Of a stretch of 64,000 nucleotides of DNA, positions 11,139 through 24,939 are shown piece by piece. The notes below the pieces were generated by a model that saw only the letters and a list, made by a program, of their open reading frames with translations, was not told the DNA's origin and ran no database searches. A program made the position numbers and the translations under genes. The DNA is taken from contig JANAVB010033216.1 in the NCBI GenBank assembly GCA_029216955.1, forward strand, positions 10,103,408 through 10,167,407, written 5' to 3'. The DNA comes from Iris pallida. Its lineage: Eukaryota; Streptophyta; Magnoliopsida; Asparagales; Iridaceae. Every line of letters starts with the position of its first letter. The stretch's first letter is position 1.

Positions 11139-11143
11139 CTGTC
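11139..11143. repeat. Right target-site duplication of element A (CTGTC)
   Basis: Exact copy of 1784-1788, directly after the CA end of the right LTR. Confidence 0.93.
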
Positions 11144-11780
11144 AAGTAGTTATGATTGGCGCACAGTATAAAATAGGGCTGATTATGTACTGTTTGGCAC
11201 ACAATCGCCCAGTCGCACGAATGGTTAGCTTAACTGCATGGGACGCATGATATTCTGTAAGTGAAGTGTGTTTGGTCGTGGGCAGTATTGCGTGTGCATT
11301 CTTCGAGATTAGTGGCATATGCGCTACGTCATCTAACTGCTTCTAGATGATAATTGATTGATTGACGCCAGTGCATGAATGGCACGATCTGTTGATTGGC
11401 ACCAATTGTGGAAAGGACTAAGCATCAAGTCCGTGAAGAATTTTAATCACTTCATGCAATCAATGAATGGCGATGAGAAACAAAAGATCGTCATTATAGC
11501 AAATCTGACAAAATCTCCTCGAGTGTCGTGCGCTCGGGATTCGAAAAGATTTTCATCGACTGTCGTGTTGTCAATCATCATGACTGACAACTTAGCTTCT
11601 TAGGGAAGATTGTCATGTTGCAGCCCGCACTATCTGAAGGTGGTGCTATTTGGGTTTGGACGCGATTAGATACTGGACGCCATTTGATAGATAAGTCTTG
11701 CGCTATCTATGAATAGCTCACTGCAGTGTCTTGATATTTTTAAGCTTTTACACCTATCATGTGGGTCTGCTACCCACAAG
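11144..11780 (+). mobile_element. Right half of element X2, intergenic region
   Basis: This continues X2 after the A insertion. It aligns loosely with 60020-60620 of element X; the clearest part is the CTCGAGTGTCGTGCGCTCGG..CGACTGTCGTGTTGTCA..TCATGACTGACAA stretch near 11518-11590 against 60545-60620. In X this region leads into a plus-strand TATA box and the PMD gene. In X2 it is cut off at 11781 by the end of LTR D before reaching either. No gene is seen in it. Confidence 0.55.
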
Positions 11781-12351
11781 TGTCACGACCCGCACCCGCT
11801 TTTCGGGATGTGAGTGTGTGCGCAAGTCAGCTACATATCAAGCGGACTCCAGCCCAACTCGAATACGTATACGCTGTCCAGAATAGGGTATCATGTCTAA
11901 TATAGTAAGTTAAACTATATCTCAATCCACAAGAACAATATAAAACAAGAATGAACATTATGGTTCATGGTCTGCAGCCTACTAGCATATATGTCCGATT
12001 AGACTCCAAGAAATATAACGTGAGTCTATAAAGCTAGGCTAACAAGCAGAGTACAAAATAACAGATGTGAATTTATAATCACGAAAGATACCTGAGTATG
12101 AAGTAATCAACTACCATCATGATTAGCTAACTAACTCCGTGCAATCAACTACCTGAAGAGATCATCAGGTCCTCAAGGGACTAGCAAGACACATAAAACA
12201 TGCCTATCTAAAAGTTTATCATGCATAAAGAGAAGCATGATATGAGCAAAAAAATACTAAGCAATACTGATACACGAATATGTGAACAACTATGCACAAA
12301 TAAACTGCTTGAAGAAAAATAGGTGAACACATGACAAGAGATCAACGGATA

Positions 12352-12572
12352 ACCAAACCCTTGCCCCTAGTGTAGACTTGCAGGTTTGAACAAATAACTA
12401 ACCCTCGTCTCTAGTATGGACTCGCAGGTTAGCTTCAAGCAATCACTCGGATAATCAAACCCTCGTCCCTAGTGTGGACTCGCATATTTGAACAAATAAC
12501 TAACCCTCGCCCCTAGTGTGGACTCGCATGTTAGTTCAAACAATCAACCCTCGTCCCTAGTGTGGACTCGCA
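12352..12572. repeat. Five-copy tandem array in LTR D, about 40-60 base period
   Basis: Five copies of a unit centred on CCCTCGTCCCTAGTGTGGAC followed by TCGCAGGTT are spaced irregularly, with AACAAATAACTAA-type linkers. Each unit starts AACC and ends GGTT, so each could fold into a short stem. The array is not evident in the related B LTR. Confidence 0.75.
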
Positions 12573-14179
12573 GGTTGAGAATAAACGAAAATGGAAATAG
12601 CAGTTCAGTTATGACGTACCCGTACTACGATACGATATGACTCAGTCAATGTACATGTGAGAACAAATCCGGTATGAACTACAATATCAACCCATGAACA
12701 ATGATGATATGAACGAGACAACTAAACTAATATGCATAATATAAAAGAACACATATCACCAATCAACGAAAAAAACTTGTAATGACATGTAAATAAGAAG
12801 TAGAATATAAGCATGTAAATAAACTATAAAGAAAGGCAAGGTATACTTGCTTGGTGGTAGCACGTAGAACCAACACTATCTAGTCAATCGACGAACCACA
12901 AAAAGTAACTCTCACAACAGTCTTCGGAGACTGAAACAGATATTACCAACATGTTCATAATAGTCAAATTAGCTAGAATAGTCTACCCATAAGTCCAATT
13001 CTTGACGCAAGGGCAAAACAGTAATTTTAGATCAAAATGATGTTCGTCGTTGGACCCATCTTGTACCAAAAAGTGTACCAACATCTACGGTCTCTAAAGT
13101 CATCAAGCTATATGTCTATGGATCCATTTTGATGATACGAACCCAACTGTATGTACAAAGTTGGATTCTGATAAATCCTTCAAAAATTTGCCCGTTGGAT
13201 CGGGTCGCGGGTCTACCAAAATAGCGTTCCGGTCGACCTTCTCAGAATCGGACCAAACTTGGCATATAGAACCAGAAAATGATACGGTCCTGCTGGCACA
13301 ATTTTTATCTCGAGATGACGAACGTGCATGAAGTAAATGATTAGTTTGCAAAGAGGCCGATACGGGGTATCTCGACGGATACGTATCCCATATGTCGACA
13401 ACTTCCATACGTATTTTTCGATGCTCATGGGTTGCGACCACGTCATCCTATTTGTTGGGGAGCATGCCATATCAGAAAGAATTTGAGTTTTAAATATAGT
13501 TTTCAGGAATTTTTCTAGGATTTTCAAACTGGTTTATCTCTTTGTATATTCAATTATAATTAAAACTATCGATAGGGTTTCCATTGGGTTCAGGTTGTAT
13601 AAAATACTATTTAAATAGAATTCCTAAATTGCTAAACATTTTTTTAATAATTAGCCTTCCAAAATAGGTGATTGAAACAGTTGGGTTCGCTTTTGCTATC
13701 TACGAAAATTAGGTTTTTTTCGAGATTTGGAACTCGATTTGATGTGCGTAATTCGCCAAATAAATTAAACTGTATAAAGGAGATTAAACTCGAATAGATG
13801 GTCATCATACTTGCGAAGACGGTTCGACAAATAATCGAACATGCATGCAGAAATCGAAACATGAAGATGGGTTGCTGCTACGGCTGTGTTGCGGGTTGGC
13901 TTCTGCGCTGCTGTGCGCGCATACTCCGGCTGGCCGTCCGGCGGTGGCGCACGATCGGGGGGTGGCCGCCCAGGGGTAGGGGTGGCGTGTTGATTTAGGG
14001 TTTAGGTTTTTGGAGATGAGAATATCCTATCCCTCTCTCTCAGTTGTATATGTATTGTCGGCCTATATCGGGTCTATGGAGGGGAAGAAATTGGGTTTGG
14101 GTTATGCTGCCCTTGGCTCGGCTGGGCTTGTTTTGTTTTTCCTTTCTTTTCCTTTTTTGTTTTTCTTTTCTTTTTTTAT

Positions 14180-14183
<4 letters not shown>

Positions 14184-14216
<33 letters not shown>
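14184..14216. repeat. CT dinucleotide microsatellite
   Basis: An uninterrupted run of CT units lies in LTR D directly upstream of the LINE fragment. Confidence 0.9.
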
Positions 14217-14221
<5 letters not shown>

Positions 14222-14594
14222 AAGGAAAACTGCCCAGAGGCATCTGGAGGACCCTGAACCAACGCTTCGGCATCGAGCCGAGTGGCAGACGCTTTCACGA
14301 TCTTGCGGCAGAGTGGGGCAGCCACTCCCATGGGCACCAGATCATCGCGGCGGCCGCCACGTGGGTGATTTGGAAGAATAGCAACAAAGCGAGATACGAA
14401 GGCCACAATTTCTCGGCCGACCAGCTAATTCGGGAAGTCTACCGCCAATGCCGCAAACGGAGCACCCTGTGCCCCCACTGTCCGAGCACCTTCTGGGTGG
14501 CGCTCCAGAGCCACCCCAGACCGTGAACGTCGTCCCCCCCCCCCTTTTTTTGTTGGCGTCTTTTGTTGGTATACTTGTATAGTCGTTTCCTTTT

Positions 14595-14656
<62 letters not shown>
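14216..14656 (+). pseudogene. 5'-truncated LINE fragment (ORF2 C-terminal end) inside LTR D
   Basis: From about 14226 the plus strand reads on to a stop at 14524-14526. It contains ATWVIWKNSNKARYEG and then SADQLIREV, the pattern found after the reverse transcriptase in plant LINE ORF2 proteins (commonly IWKARN-like). Only the last 100 or so residues are present, as expected for 5' truncation. After the stop there is a C/T run, a short tail and an AT microsatellite (14598-14656) where a poly(A) tail would be expected. Base composition is far more GC-rich than the surrounding LTR. The target duplication could not be identified. Confidence 0.65.
14598..14656. repeat. AT dinucleotide microsatellite
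   Basis: About 29 AT units at the 3' edge of the LINE fragment. Confidence 0.95.
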
Positions 14657-14658
<2 letters not shown>

Positions 14659-15478
14659 AACCCTTATCTCTAATACCCCTGTATACATGTATACCCGTAT
14701 ATGGATAATATTCAATAAAAATCTAGCTTAAGTCTTAATAATATTTCCTAGGGTATAATGTTATACATATACATATATATACCTACAATTAATATATATC
14801 TTTCTAGGAATAGAAAATAACCAATTAATGACTATATTTGATAATAACTATAATATCAATAATAATAATAATGATACAAATTACAATAACCCATAATAGG
14901 AGTAGTATTGGGTGACACATTATAACTCCTAGGTTACTTGGTCCACAGAAAACTGCACAAGTATTCCAAAATTGCCCTATAAATATTATCGACACTTATA
15001 TTATACTTATAACAAATGTTTAGAAAATATTTGCTAATCCCTAAAAATAAAATACGAAACATATGCATATGGATAAAATATCTCTATATGGGCGTCTTTT
15101 CGCACATAACATCCCTACATGGGCTTGGGCTCGGTTCGGGTCCAGTTTGACTATTTTAGCACGATTGGGTCTCCTAAAAAGTCAATAATCTAATTAAATT
15201 ATTTATAGGGGTCATGTCACAACGTGGCCTAGTTTTCCCAGTTAGAATACACCTATGGCTCGACCTTTCCTACCGTGGCTAAGGCATTAGTCAAAGCACA
15301 CGTCTATACTATCGGTGCCATCGTTCTTAGTCATCTTGCTCTTCAAAACTTAACCATGACTAAGGCCTTCTATCGTAATAACTATTTAATTAAATATTTG
15401 TAAAATCCTAAAAATTACCATTTAATTCAAATAAATAATAATAATATATTTTCAAAAATTTTGGGAAGAGGGGTTACA

Positions 15479-15515
15479 AATCTATCCACCTTAAAAGAAT
15501 TTTGTCCTCAAAATT
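15479..15515 (-). promoter_or_regulatory. Polypurine tract of element D (minus strand)
   Basis: The minus strand reads GAGGACAAAATTC, then TTTTAAGGTGGATAGATT, directly before the LTR start TGTAACCCC at 15478. It matches the tracts of A, B, C and E. Confidence 0.7.
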
Positions 15516-16400
15516 TAAGAAAAAAGTCCATCAGTGATCGTAAAAAAGGGGTCCCACTAGCTATCAATTATTCTCATGGTCATGGCATCTGTCAAGGATT
15601 TCTAAGATAACTAGTCTACATTGCAACTAATAAACTAGTATAAAGCCAAATCTTATTTTATAAAACCCATATACTATTCTGACTATCCGTGAATGCATCC
15701 CATATGTCCTTTTTACTTCGTCGTATCATCACCTATATAAGTTCAACATTTTTTTTTGAATACATACCTTCCAATATAAGCCCCATTTTTTCTACAATCG
15801 TCAACCCCCCCCCCCCCCCCCCCCCTTTGTTTTGATACTTATGTTTCCATGTCCTCAAAAAAATTTATAGTCACATGTTCGGAGTCAAATTTATCTCAAC
15901 TACATCCTTATAAATTCATCCATTCAAGTCTATATTTCTTTTTTTCCTTTTTTTTCCACTCGACCGATCGACCAAATCTTTGAAAAGTTTATCACTATTC
16001 TCTAGATAGTTTTTTTCCAAATCAACTTTCCTACTGAGATTGTGTACCCACCTTAAATCACACCTACTGCATCAAAACTTCAAATTCCCGCAAGATTATA
16101 TCTTCTAAAATAAATTCATTATTTTATCTACCAGTGATCGTCCAAAAAAACTTTCAATAACACTACATTCCTATGACATATAGTATCCCTATAACCCCCA
16201 TCTTATCCACCAAAGCAATCATAAACTTTATGCAAATTATATAAGGATATTTAGTAACCAATTTTCTAACTTCCACCAGGCATGATCGTTCATCTCTCCG
16301 AAATAGGGAAGATGAGAAACAATAATAAGAAATTCAAGAAGAGTAAGATCGAGTTCGAATATGGAGTTCAAAGGTGATAAACAAATTTAAGAAAAAAATT
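15516..16400 (-). other. Remnant next to LTR D, mostly unreadable
   Basis: Probably the 3' part of the internal region of D, but no chromodomain or integrase reading survives on the minus strand. It contains a run of 21 C at 15805-15825 and many short T or A runs. No gene is seen. The boundary with element E is uncertain, somewhere near 16300-16400. Confidence 0.35.
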
Positions 16401-17651
16401 TCAAATCAGTGTGGATTGAGATCCCTAGTCATGTTTAACACACTTGCAGGCTCCTTCAACACAGTAACGTAGTCGAGATGATATGCTCTGACCTGCATGG
16501 TCCACCACACCAAGTGAGAGACTGCCCTATAGCCTTTACCCGTTTGAGGCCATTTATTAGGGACCACCTGGGCCATTGCAGTGAGGACCTCCATTACTCA
16601 TACAGCAGTAGAGAATTTCTACCACCACCAGCAGCAGCATGGAGTAGCACCACAGGTTTGGGCCTTTATGATGATAGCTGAAAGGACAAGAGCCACAGGA
16701 CATGTGATCACAGGTGATATACTAGTTTATTCACTTCCTGCCTTTGCATTATTTGATTCAAGCGCACCACAAAGCTTCACATCACTTGAGTTCATGCACA
16801 TAAACAGTTAGTACCTGCATCTAGAAAGAACTGTAGGATCATGACATACAGAGCTATAGTACCAGTTAGTGATACTTGTGATTGTCCGATTAGCATAGTC
16901 GATAGGGAATTCCGATCCTAACTCTTCGTAATGCCACTTTCGGGATTTGATAATCCTCAGAATGGATTGGTTGAGTTAGCACCATGCCTTTATAGATTTT
17001 CATCAAAGGAAAATGACTTTTAGACCACCAGGAGATCTACTATTTGAGGTCAGGAGGAGTGCTACATAGAGACTTAAAGGAGTCAGCTTTGGGGCAGTTG
17101 TAGATGTTTTCCTCGACGACTTACCAGGATTACCCCCAGACCGGGACATTGAGTTTTCTATTGACTTAGTCCTTGGACCAGCACCAGTATCCTAGCATTG
17201 TTACAAAATCAACCCCAAAGAAGCAAAGGAGATGAAGGAGCAGATTGATGAGCTAGAAGGAAAGGGCTTTATTCGATCCAGTGCTTCACCCGGGGGAGCA
17301 CCAGTCCTATTTGTGCCTAAAATGGATGGGACTGTCAGGATGTGCATCGATTATCGGGCACTTAACAACATGACCATCAAGAATATATACCCATTGCCCT
17401 GAATGTATGAGCTTCTTGATCAGTTGAGTGGGCCCAAGGTCTTTTCCAAGATAGATCTGCGGTTAGGGTATCACCAGGTAAAGGTCAAAGAGCAGGATAT
17501 TCCCAAGACCGCATTCAACACCTGGTATGGATAGTATAAGTTCTTAATCATGCCCTTCGGACTCACTAATGTCCCAAACTTCTTCATGAACCTTATGAAT
17601 AAGGTGTTCCACCAGTGCTTAGACAAGTTCGTGCTTGTACAAAGATGACAT
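16400..17651 (+). pseudogene. Element E, left part: decayed gypsy Gag end, protease and first half of reverse transcriptase
   Basis: Near 16480-16530 there is a damaged zinc knuckle (HGPPHQVRDC). At about 16710-16800 LPAFALFDSSAPQSF matches the aspartic protease site, with the usual DSG changed to DSS. From about 17200 reverse transcriptase reads through [54 protein letters not shown] and [15 protein letters not shown], with stops at about 17400 and 17532 and small shifts. It breaks off at the catalytic Asp-Asp at 17646-17651. The missing remainder is found in order, on the same strand, from 33844. The family is Ty3/gypsy, Tekay-like. The copy is inactive. Confidence 0.8.
17647..17651. repeat. 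Left GACAT duplication of insertion S
   Basis: GACAT at the Asp-Asp codons of the E reverse transcriptase is followed by TGTTCGACG. The same five bases follow ...CTTCTACA at 33839-33843, after which the reverse transcriptase reading resumes. TG...CA ends with a five-base repeat is the signature of LTR-element integration. Confidence 0.7.
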
Positions 17652-17880
17652 TGTTCGACGTAACAAAAGGTTGAAAGAACTTTTTGCTTTATAGAACGTA
17701 TAAGGTATCTGTGTACAAAGAAGGAAGTACTAAATAGGATATTCTAGGAAGAAGAGGTTTCTGGGAATGTGTGACGATGGAGATCGAGCACTGCAGTGGC
17801 TTCTTTACTCTATTGACGATCTGACAATGAATCAACCTTATTATGGCTCTCTGGTGCGTTTGATGGCACTCTAGGGTCAC

Positions 17881-18122
17881 TGTAGCTCCCATCCCAGAAT
17901 TTTGAAATATTTTATTTATTTATTTGATTGTTATTTAATTATTAATTCATTTATGCATCCTAGAATGTATTTACGTAGCCAAAGAATTATGGCATACACA
18001 GGGTTTAAGTTTTAGATTATTTATATAAATATTTCTGATGTTTATCTACAGGTGTATAAATATATATGTGTACATTTACCTTGTTATATAGGGACTTAAT
18101 TTATATAAGAGATAAGAGTAGT

Positions 18123-18182
<60 letters not shown>

Positions 18183-20567
18183 GTTATTATTATTATTATT
18201 ATTATCATTATTGTTATTATTATAGTATTCTTATTATCATTGGTAAGGTTGTTGATGTTATTATTAGGTACTATTATTTTGCCATTATTAATTACGTTTA
18301 TTTTTTTCAAATAAATATTATAGTATATGTGTTCATATATATGTAGGTAGGCCCTACCCTATGAATAATCGTTATTGGGATTTAATTGGGTTTTATGAAG
18401 AATGTATAAGAATATATGTATATTGATATACATATGTGTATATATGTATAAAAATATATATTATATATGAGACTGTATATATAAAATATATAAAGGTATG
18501 TGAAGGTAGATATATATGTACATACTATATATGTAAACCGACAGCTATAAACCCCACAGGCCCGACCCCCCTTGATTGTTAAATAACAGAACCTATTCTC
18601 TATAGTAAACCGACAGCTATATATCCGAGGGAACGGCGAAGAAATTGAAACCCTAACTCTACGAGAGCGCCCCGCTGACCCCTACCAGGATGCATACCTC
18701 CACGCGTGCGCACGGCCACCCTGCCGCCGCCATGGTGGCCGAACACGCCGGAAGAGTGCGGGTGCAACGGCAGCACCGACAGAAAAGCGGCCCTTAACTC
18801 CGACTTTGCCTCGGCCGTGTGCAACGCTCGCCGAATCGTTTCACGATTTTCTTCCTCTGGTATGTTCACAACATGTAGGACTCCAATCTCCTTCAATTAC
18901 TTTAAATTTAAACGCGTGAGGTTGTCCGAAAAATCGACTAGAAGTCGGAGAAAATCCTGTTTCCAAGACAGTGCGTGTGACTGCCCCAACACCAATTTTG
19001 GAAGGCAAAATTTTGCCGATCCCTCAGCTGTTTTAAATATATTTTTGAACAGGATTGATAACAACATATACGAGATGGCAACCCTAGTTATAGATTTAGT
19101 TTTCATCTATTATATCACTGTTAAATTAACTTCAAAGTTCGGGAAAAACCTGTTTTCGAAATTATGAAAATTCAATAAAATCCACCCACACGACGTGCGT
19201 CCCGCCAATCTGGGCGACGTGATCGCAAACTGAAAGCATCGAAAGCTGTATAACAGCTTCGTGGTCGTGTGGGCTATGGCGGAATTCAAATTGGTCGCGT
19301 GTGCACGACGAATTTGATACGTATCCGTCGAAATTCACCGTATCGTGCACTCTGTAAATTTCTCAATTACTTTGTGCACGCTCGTCAGATCGAGACGAAA
19401 CTTTTGCCACAGAACCGTATCATTTTTCTGGTCATGTATGCCAAGTTTTGTCCGATTATGAGACCGTTGATAAAATCATCGTTTTGCGGGCCCCACGGTC
19501 CCACTCAACGGGCGATTTTGTGCACGGCCCACCGGAATCCAACTCTGGACATACGATTGGGTTCGTATCGAAAAACTGGATCTGTAGACATGTAGTTTGA
19601 CGACTTTAGAGACCATTGACTCTGGCACACTTTTTGGTACAAAGCGGGTCCAACGGCGGACACCGTTTTTGTCCGAAATTATCTTTTGCCCCTGTGTCCA
19701 GAATTGGACTTAAGGACAGGCAATCCTAGCTAATTTGACTATTCTGAGAACATTGGTACTATTTATTTCAGCATCCGGAGACTTCTACATGTGTTGACTG
19801 ATTGTGGCTCATTTAGTGGTATGGTATTATTGGTTTCTCCAGCTAAGGACCTCAGGCAAGTGCACTTTCTGATTACTTCCGATTCATAGTAGTCTTTTCA
19901 TTTCATGTCTATGCATACATCTTGCTGCTTGTTGACACGCTCGTCACACGGAGTAGTCGGGAGGGGAAATATCTTAGTAAACATGTGGACTACCCAGAAC
20001 TATCCTATTGTCTCTCGTGAATGCTAGCCGCTGCGCACAGCACGTACAGTGTGCCTTATTTACCCCCTAGCCGTCCACATATTGAAAAGGATATTTTACA
20101 CCACCTAGATAGATGTCTTTTATTAGTTTTTCCTTGTTTACTTTTCTATCGTGCTATGTCATCAGTTTTCTTACTAGCTTTCATATTCCATATGCTATTT
20201 TCATGTCTTGTTAATTCTATTGTGTTTTGCATTGCCGTCGGTTTGTGTACTTGTTCCATTCCGGACTGGAAACCAATATTTTTCAAGTTTAGCCGCGATC
20301 ACTCTTAGCATTGGAAAGGTTTGGGTATGCTAAGGTCAACCTAGAAGAAGATAGCAGTTGTATCAATTCCATTAAATGTAAAATCTTGTACTTTCTTTAT
20401 TATAAATGTTGTAAATGTTGTAACAAAGTTAGAAATGTGAATGAGCAGCAAATATTATTTCTGGAGCATTTATTTCTTGCGGGCTTGACAGCGTTCTACC
20501 GCCGACTCTGCGGCGTATGCTGGCTTGAACACGTCTCGTATCCGAAAAGCGGGTGCGGGTCGTGACA
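17881..20567 (+). repeat. 5' LTR of element B (2687 bases)
   Basis: It starts TGTAGCTCCC and ends GTGCGGGTCGTGACA. It holds an ATT microsatellite (18125-18181), a GC-rich block at about 18640-18850 and a 3' part shared in inverted orientation with LTR D. A run near 20400 with TGTAAATGTTGTAA precedes a GC-rich end. No conserved gene is seen in it. Confidence 0.82.
18125..18181. repeat. ATT microsatellite (B 5' LTR)
   Basis: About nineteen pure ATT units followed by interrupted ones to about 18222. The 3' LTR copy at 24123-24212 has about thirty. Confidence 0.9.
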
Positions 20568-23500
20568 AGTTTTTGTGGTAGCCCACGCAGGTCAGTCTTC
20601 GCAAACTATGCGAACTCGCGGTAGTACCATATTAGTCGTACTGCTGCGAGCCTGCGCCCAGAAAATGCTCATTCACAATTAGGATTAAAATAATTTAAGA
20701 AGAATGACTAAGGAATAGGAGTCCCTCATTGATTTGATAATTGGGTAGTTAAGATTGTCTGATAGGCCATGCAAATTGGATATAGAGTTGTTAAATTTAG
20801 ATTGCTTGTCAGATCTTTATAGGTACACTATACTTTTGATATGACATTGTGATCCAATGTAGATATACTATTCGCTTGATATGTTAGGATTGCCTAGAAC
20901 TAAAGCTTTAATCTTGATGAACTGACTATTTTTTTATTAGATATAAATCTTACATCATGAGTTAGAATCGTCTATTTAAAATTCTCTTTTGCTGTAAGGA
21001 GTTGGTTTATAATTCCTAATCATGTTATTCCTGTATGAACCCCGAGTTAGAATTGATTCAAAATCTCCCCTTAGCCATTTGAAATACATATGAAATAAAT
21101 GTTAGGATGTTGTTATTTTTCTTGTCGCTAGTTATTTCCCCGGTCAACCTTTTACTTTAAGGATTGAGACTTGTGGGCAGAAATTTACGCTTTCCATCAT
21201 AGCCAATTGGTTTGAACCCTTAGCAACTCCTTGAAGTCCTTAGGAATATAGTTAGGGTAATTTAACGACAGCGAAGATTAGACAACAGCGCACTGTCGTC
21301 AATTATTTGAGAGTGGAGAATGTGGGTTCACTGCAGCCAGCAGCGCACTGGTGAGGCACAACCCATAGAAGTGGAATTATTCCGAAGAATCATAGTCTAT
21401 GGGACATTGCTAAAGTTATGTTCTCGAATGACCTCTTTGAGATCTTAGATACCTTTGTGCCAATATAGAGTAGAGTACCGGGTAGCATGTCACCTCTGAA
21501 TCACGGAACCAAGGGTTTGCCGCAGCCTTAGTATACAGACGAGGCATAATTCTCGGTAAAATGATTTTAGACAGGATTACAAGTTAGGATACCATAGAGG
21601 ATAGAAAAATGCCCTGTATGACTCTAAGATCCAAAACCAATACTAGTGTAAGTTCTGTAAGTCGAGTAGCATGTCTCCCAACCTAGCTTTTCGTGGTCCT
21701 TGTGATCCACTGACGAGGTAATTAATGACACTAATAGGTTTACTTAGAAAATAGAACTCAGAAGTCCATAACCCATTAGTCGACCAAGGCCTTAAAGATT
21801 GGAAGATAATAGGTTGACTGTATAGGAAAGAACACCAGGTAAGGATTTGATTTTCTAAAAACTCAAACTACTTGTATCCCTTTTCAAAAATCTTATGTAC
21901 TTGTATTCTGACTATCTTGACCAACGCTGCTATTACAGACTAGTTTTGCAAGCTTGCCCTTTTATCGAGCTTGATTCTAGACATATGTTTATTGGGGACG
22001 CCCGCTAACATATTGTCTAATCAGAATCATTGTATTATGGTCTGATACCATGATGTAATTGGTTCTCTTTCCATCTAATTACCCCACACGGATTGTGATG
22101 TAGATGCCTCTAGGATCTCATCCGCGTTTGCTTGACAATTCCTCTTGAATTATATGTTCGCCTTTGAATCACATATTCAGCGACATCTCTTGAACTCTTT
22201 ATTGTTTTTGTCTTTCGCTGATTGGAAAGACGAGAAACTTGTAATTGATAGATAGACAAAGAGTATTCCCATGGCTATGATAGTTGTACATACAAGTGTA
22301 GCTACCATCGGCCAGCCCTGTGACAGGAACCTTGCCACCATATTCTAGCCTCTAAGGTGGGTAGAATGTAAGCCTTCTAAAATTTTAGGATATACGAGAA
22401 TTACCGATTGATTAGAATAAATTCCATTAGAATGATAGTGAGTGCCCCATGGACTCCCACTTTCCACTTAGATCATTTTGTGTCCCCGACCGTGCCATTA
22501 ATATTCGGAGCACGAGGCCAGCTGTTACCTTCCAACAAATTTTACATGCAAGATCTAGACGATTCCACCTTCATCTAGGTCTATCATGTCCCATTCAAAC
22601 CCGTTCCCATGTACTCTATTTTGTGCTACGACTTTCAGGTTAAGAGGACTAGCTATAACCCTTACCATAATACTGGTATACCTTCCGACTTCCACTAAAG
22701 CCTCAACTTTGACTCATTTCCTTCGACCAAATATATGGTTGTAACCTACTCGAAGCCCACTATGCACATGCCACTAGTGTGCCACTCAATTGAGGCCTCA
22801 GGTGCTACTTAAGACGCAAAAGTCACTGAAGTCACATCCTGAGCTTTAGGGACCTAGCTAACCAACCGGACGGGCAACTAGCTCAACACTTGGATAGAAA
22901 CCTAACCTAGGATACTCTAATATAGTAGGAAGAGTTTCATCATTGGGATATTGTCCAATCCTTATAGATCGAAATCCAATGTTCACCCAACCAATGACTG
23001 ATGTCCAAATAGAGAACCCATTAAGGCCCAGTAGAACCCATCCATGCACACCACCATATTTGGACTATAGAACTGAACTATTTTGAAGTCAGACCCTATA
23101 CCTATTATGTAGTCTCCACCTCTTAGGATGTGATGCCATCCGTAACCCATATTCTATCTACCTAGAAGTCACGATACGATCTTCCATTATAATTATGTTC
23201 CTTGCTTGTGTGTTTAAATAACCACATAATATATCACAACCTTGATTTCCCAAATTCTGTTCTACTGTGGAACCTTGTCTAGAATGGCGGGAACAAAATT
23301 TTTGTATTGCATGGATTGCAAGCCCTCTAAGAGCGAAGGGTCCTTCGATGTAGCAAGTGACTGGACTAGAGTAGCCCAATCTAGCAAATAAGGCTATAGG
23401 TTCATAAATACTCTTTCTACCTGTATTATTGTATATTCTCTACCGCTCTTTAAACTTCATAATTGCTCTTGATTGTTCTTCCTTATCTTCATGTCCTCTC

Positions 23501-23881
23501 TATTGCAGATAGACGAAGGTCACCCTTATTAGAATTCACCAAAATTTCTTAACTACTTGCATAAATTACTGCTTGCTAAGTTTGGGTTGCTTGATAGATA
23601 CAAAAGGATCATAGATACCATATGCCTAGATATTTGTTGGTAGGATTGTTAGCACCAGTTAGAAGATTTTAAGATTTTAGTGTGAGAAGAAGTGTGACCA
23701 AAGGTGGGTAGAAGTCCTGGAGGCTATTGGCTAGGAGAAGAATACAAACTATTTTTGAGGAATTAACATTTGAGAAGATTGTGGTAATAGTGGATTTATT
23801 CCTTGACTTTTATTTTTAAATTTTAGGCATGGTTATGAGTTAGAATTTTGAGGACGAAATTATTTTTAAGGTGGGTAGATT
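20568..23881 (+). other. Non-coding core of element B
   Basis: It opens with AGTTTTTGTGGTAGCCCACG, then CAGGTCAG, the motif shared with A and C. Bases 21940-22250 align with the core of A, including TATTGTCTAATCAGAA (22011-22026) and a stem GTCTTTC (22210-22216) with GAAAGAC (22225-22231). No gag, pol or other convincing frame is found on either strand in the 3.3 kb. The core ends in a polypurine tract, GAGGACGAAATTATTTTTAA then GGTGGGTAGATT, at 23849-23881. Confidence 0.65.
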
Positions 23882-24781
<900 letters not shown>

Positions 24782-24939
24782 TGTATTTATATATAAATAT
24801 ATATGCGTGTATATAGATATTATTTGGTGATTACATATATACGTATACGTATATATATATACTAAATAGAAAATAGATATTAGAAAATAGAAATGAGAAA
24901 AAGGAAAGGGAAAAGAATAAAACCAAAATAGACTCAGCC

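Larger units (their letters stand above)
11781..15478 (-). repeat. LTR of element D, minus strand (3698 bases)
   Basis: Read on the minus strand it starts TGTAACCCC at 15478 and ends GGGTGCGGGTCGTGACA at 11781. The last 25 or so bases are identical to the end of the B LTR (20543-20567), and 12840-13480 aligns in inverted orientation with about 19100-19760 of B. It carries a tandem array (12352-12572) and a LINE fragment (14216-14656) that B lacks. A Tekay-type polypurine tract sits just outside at 15479-15515, so this is the 3' LTR of a minus-strand element and not a solo LTR. Frames inside look accidental. Confidence 0.75.

Noticed and set aside
13103..13527. Overlapping minus-strand frames in LTR D
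   Set aside because: They lie in sequence shared with the B LTR, where the frames are not maintained. LTR non-coding DNA.
15805..15825. Run of 21 C
   Set aside because: Simple homopolymer in decayed sequence; also a frequent sequencing artefact. No further structure around it.
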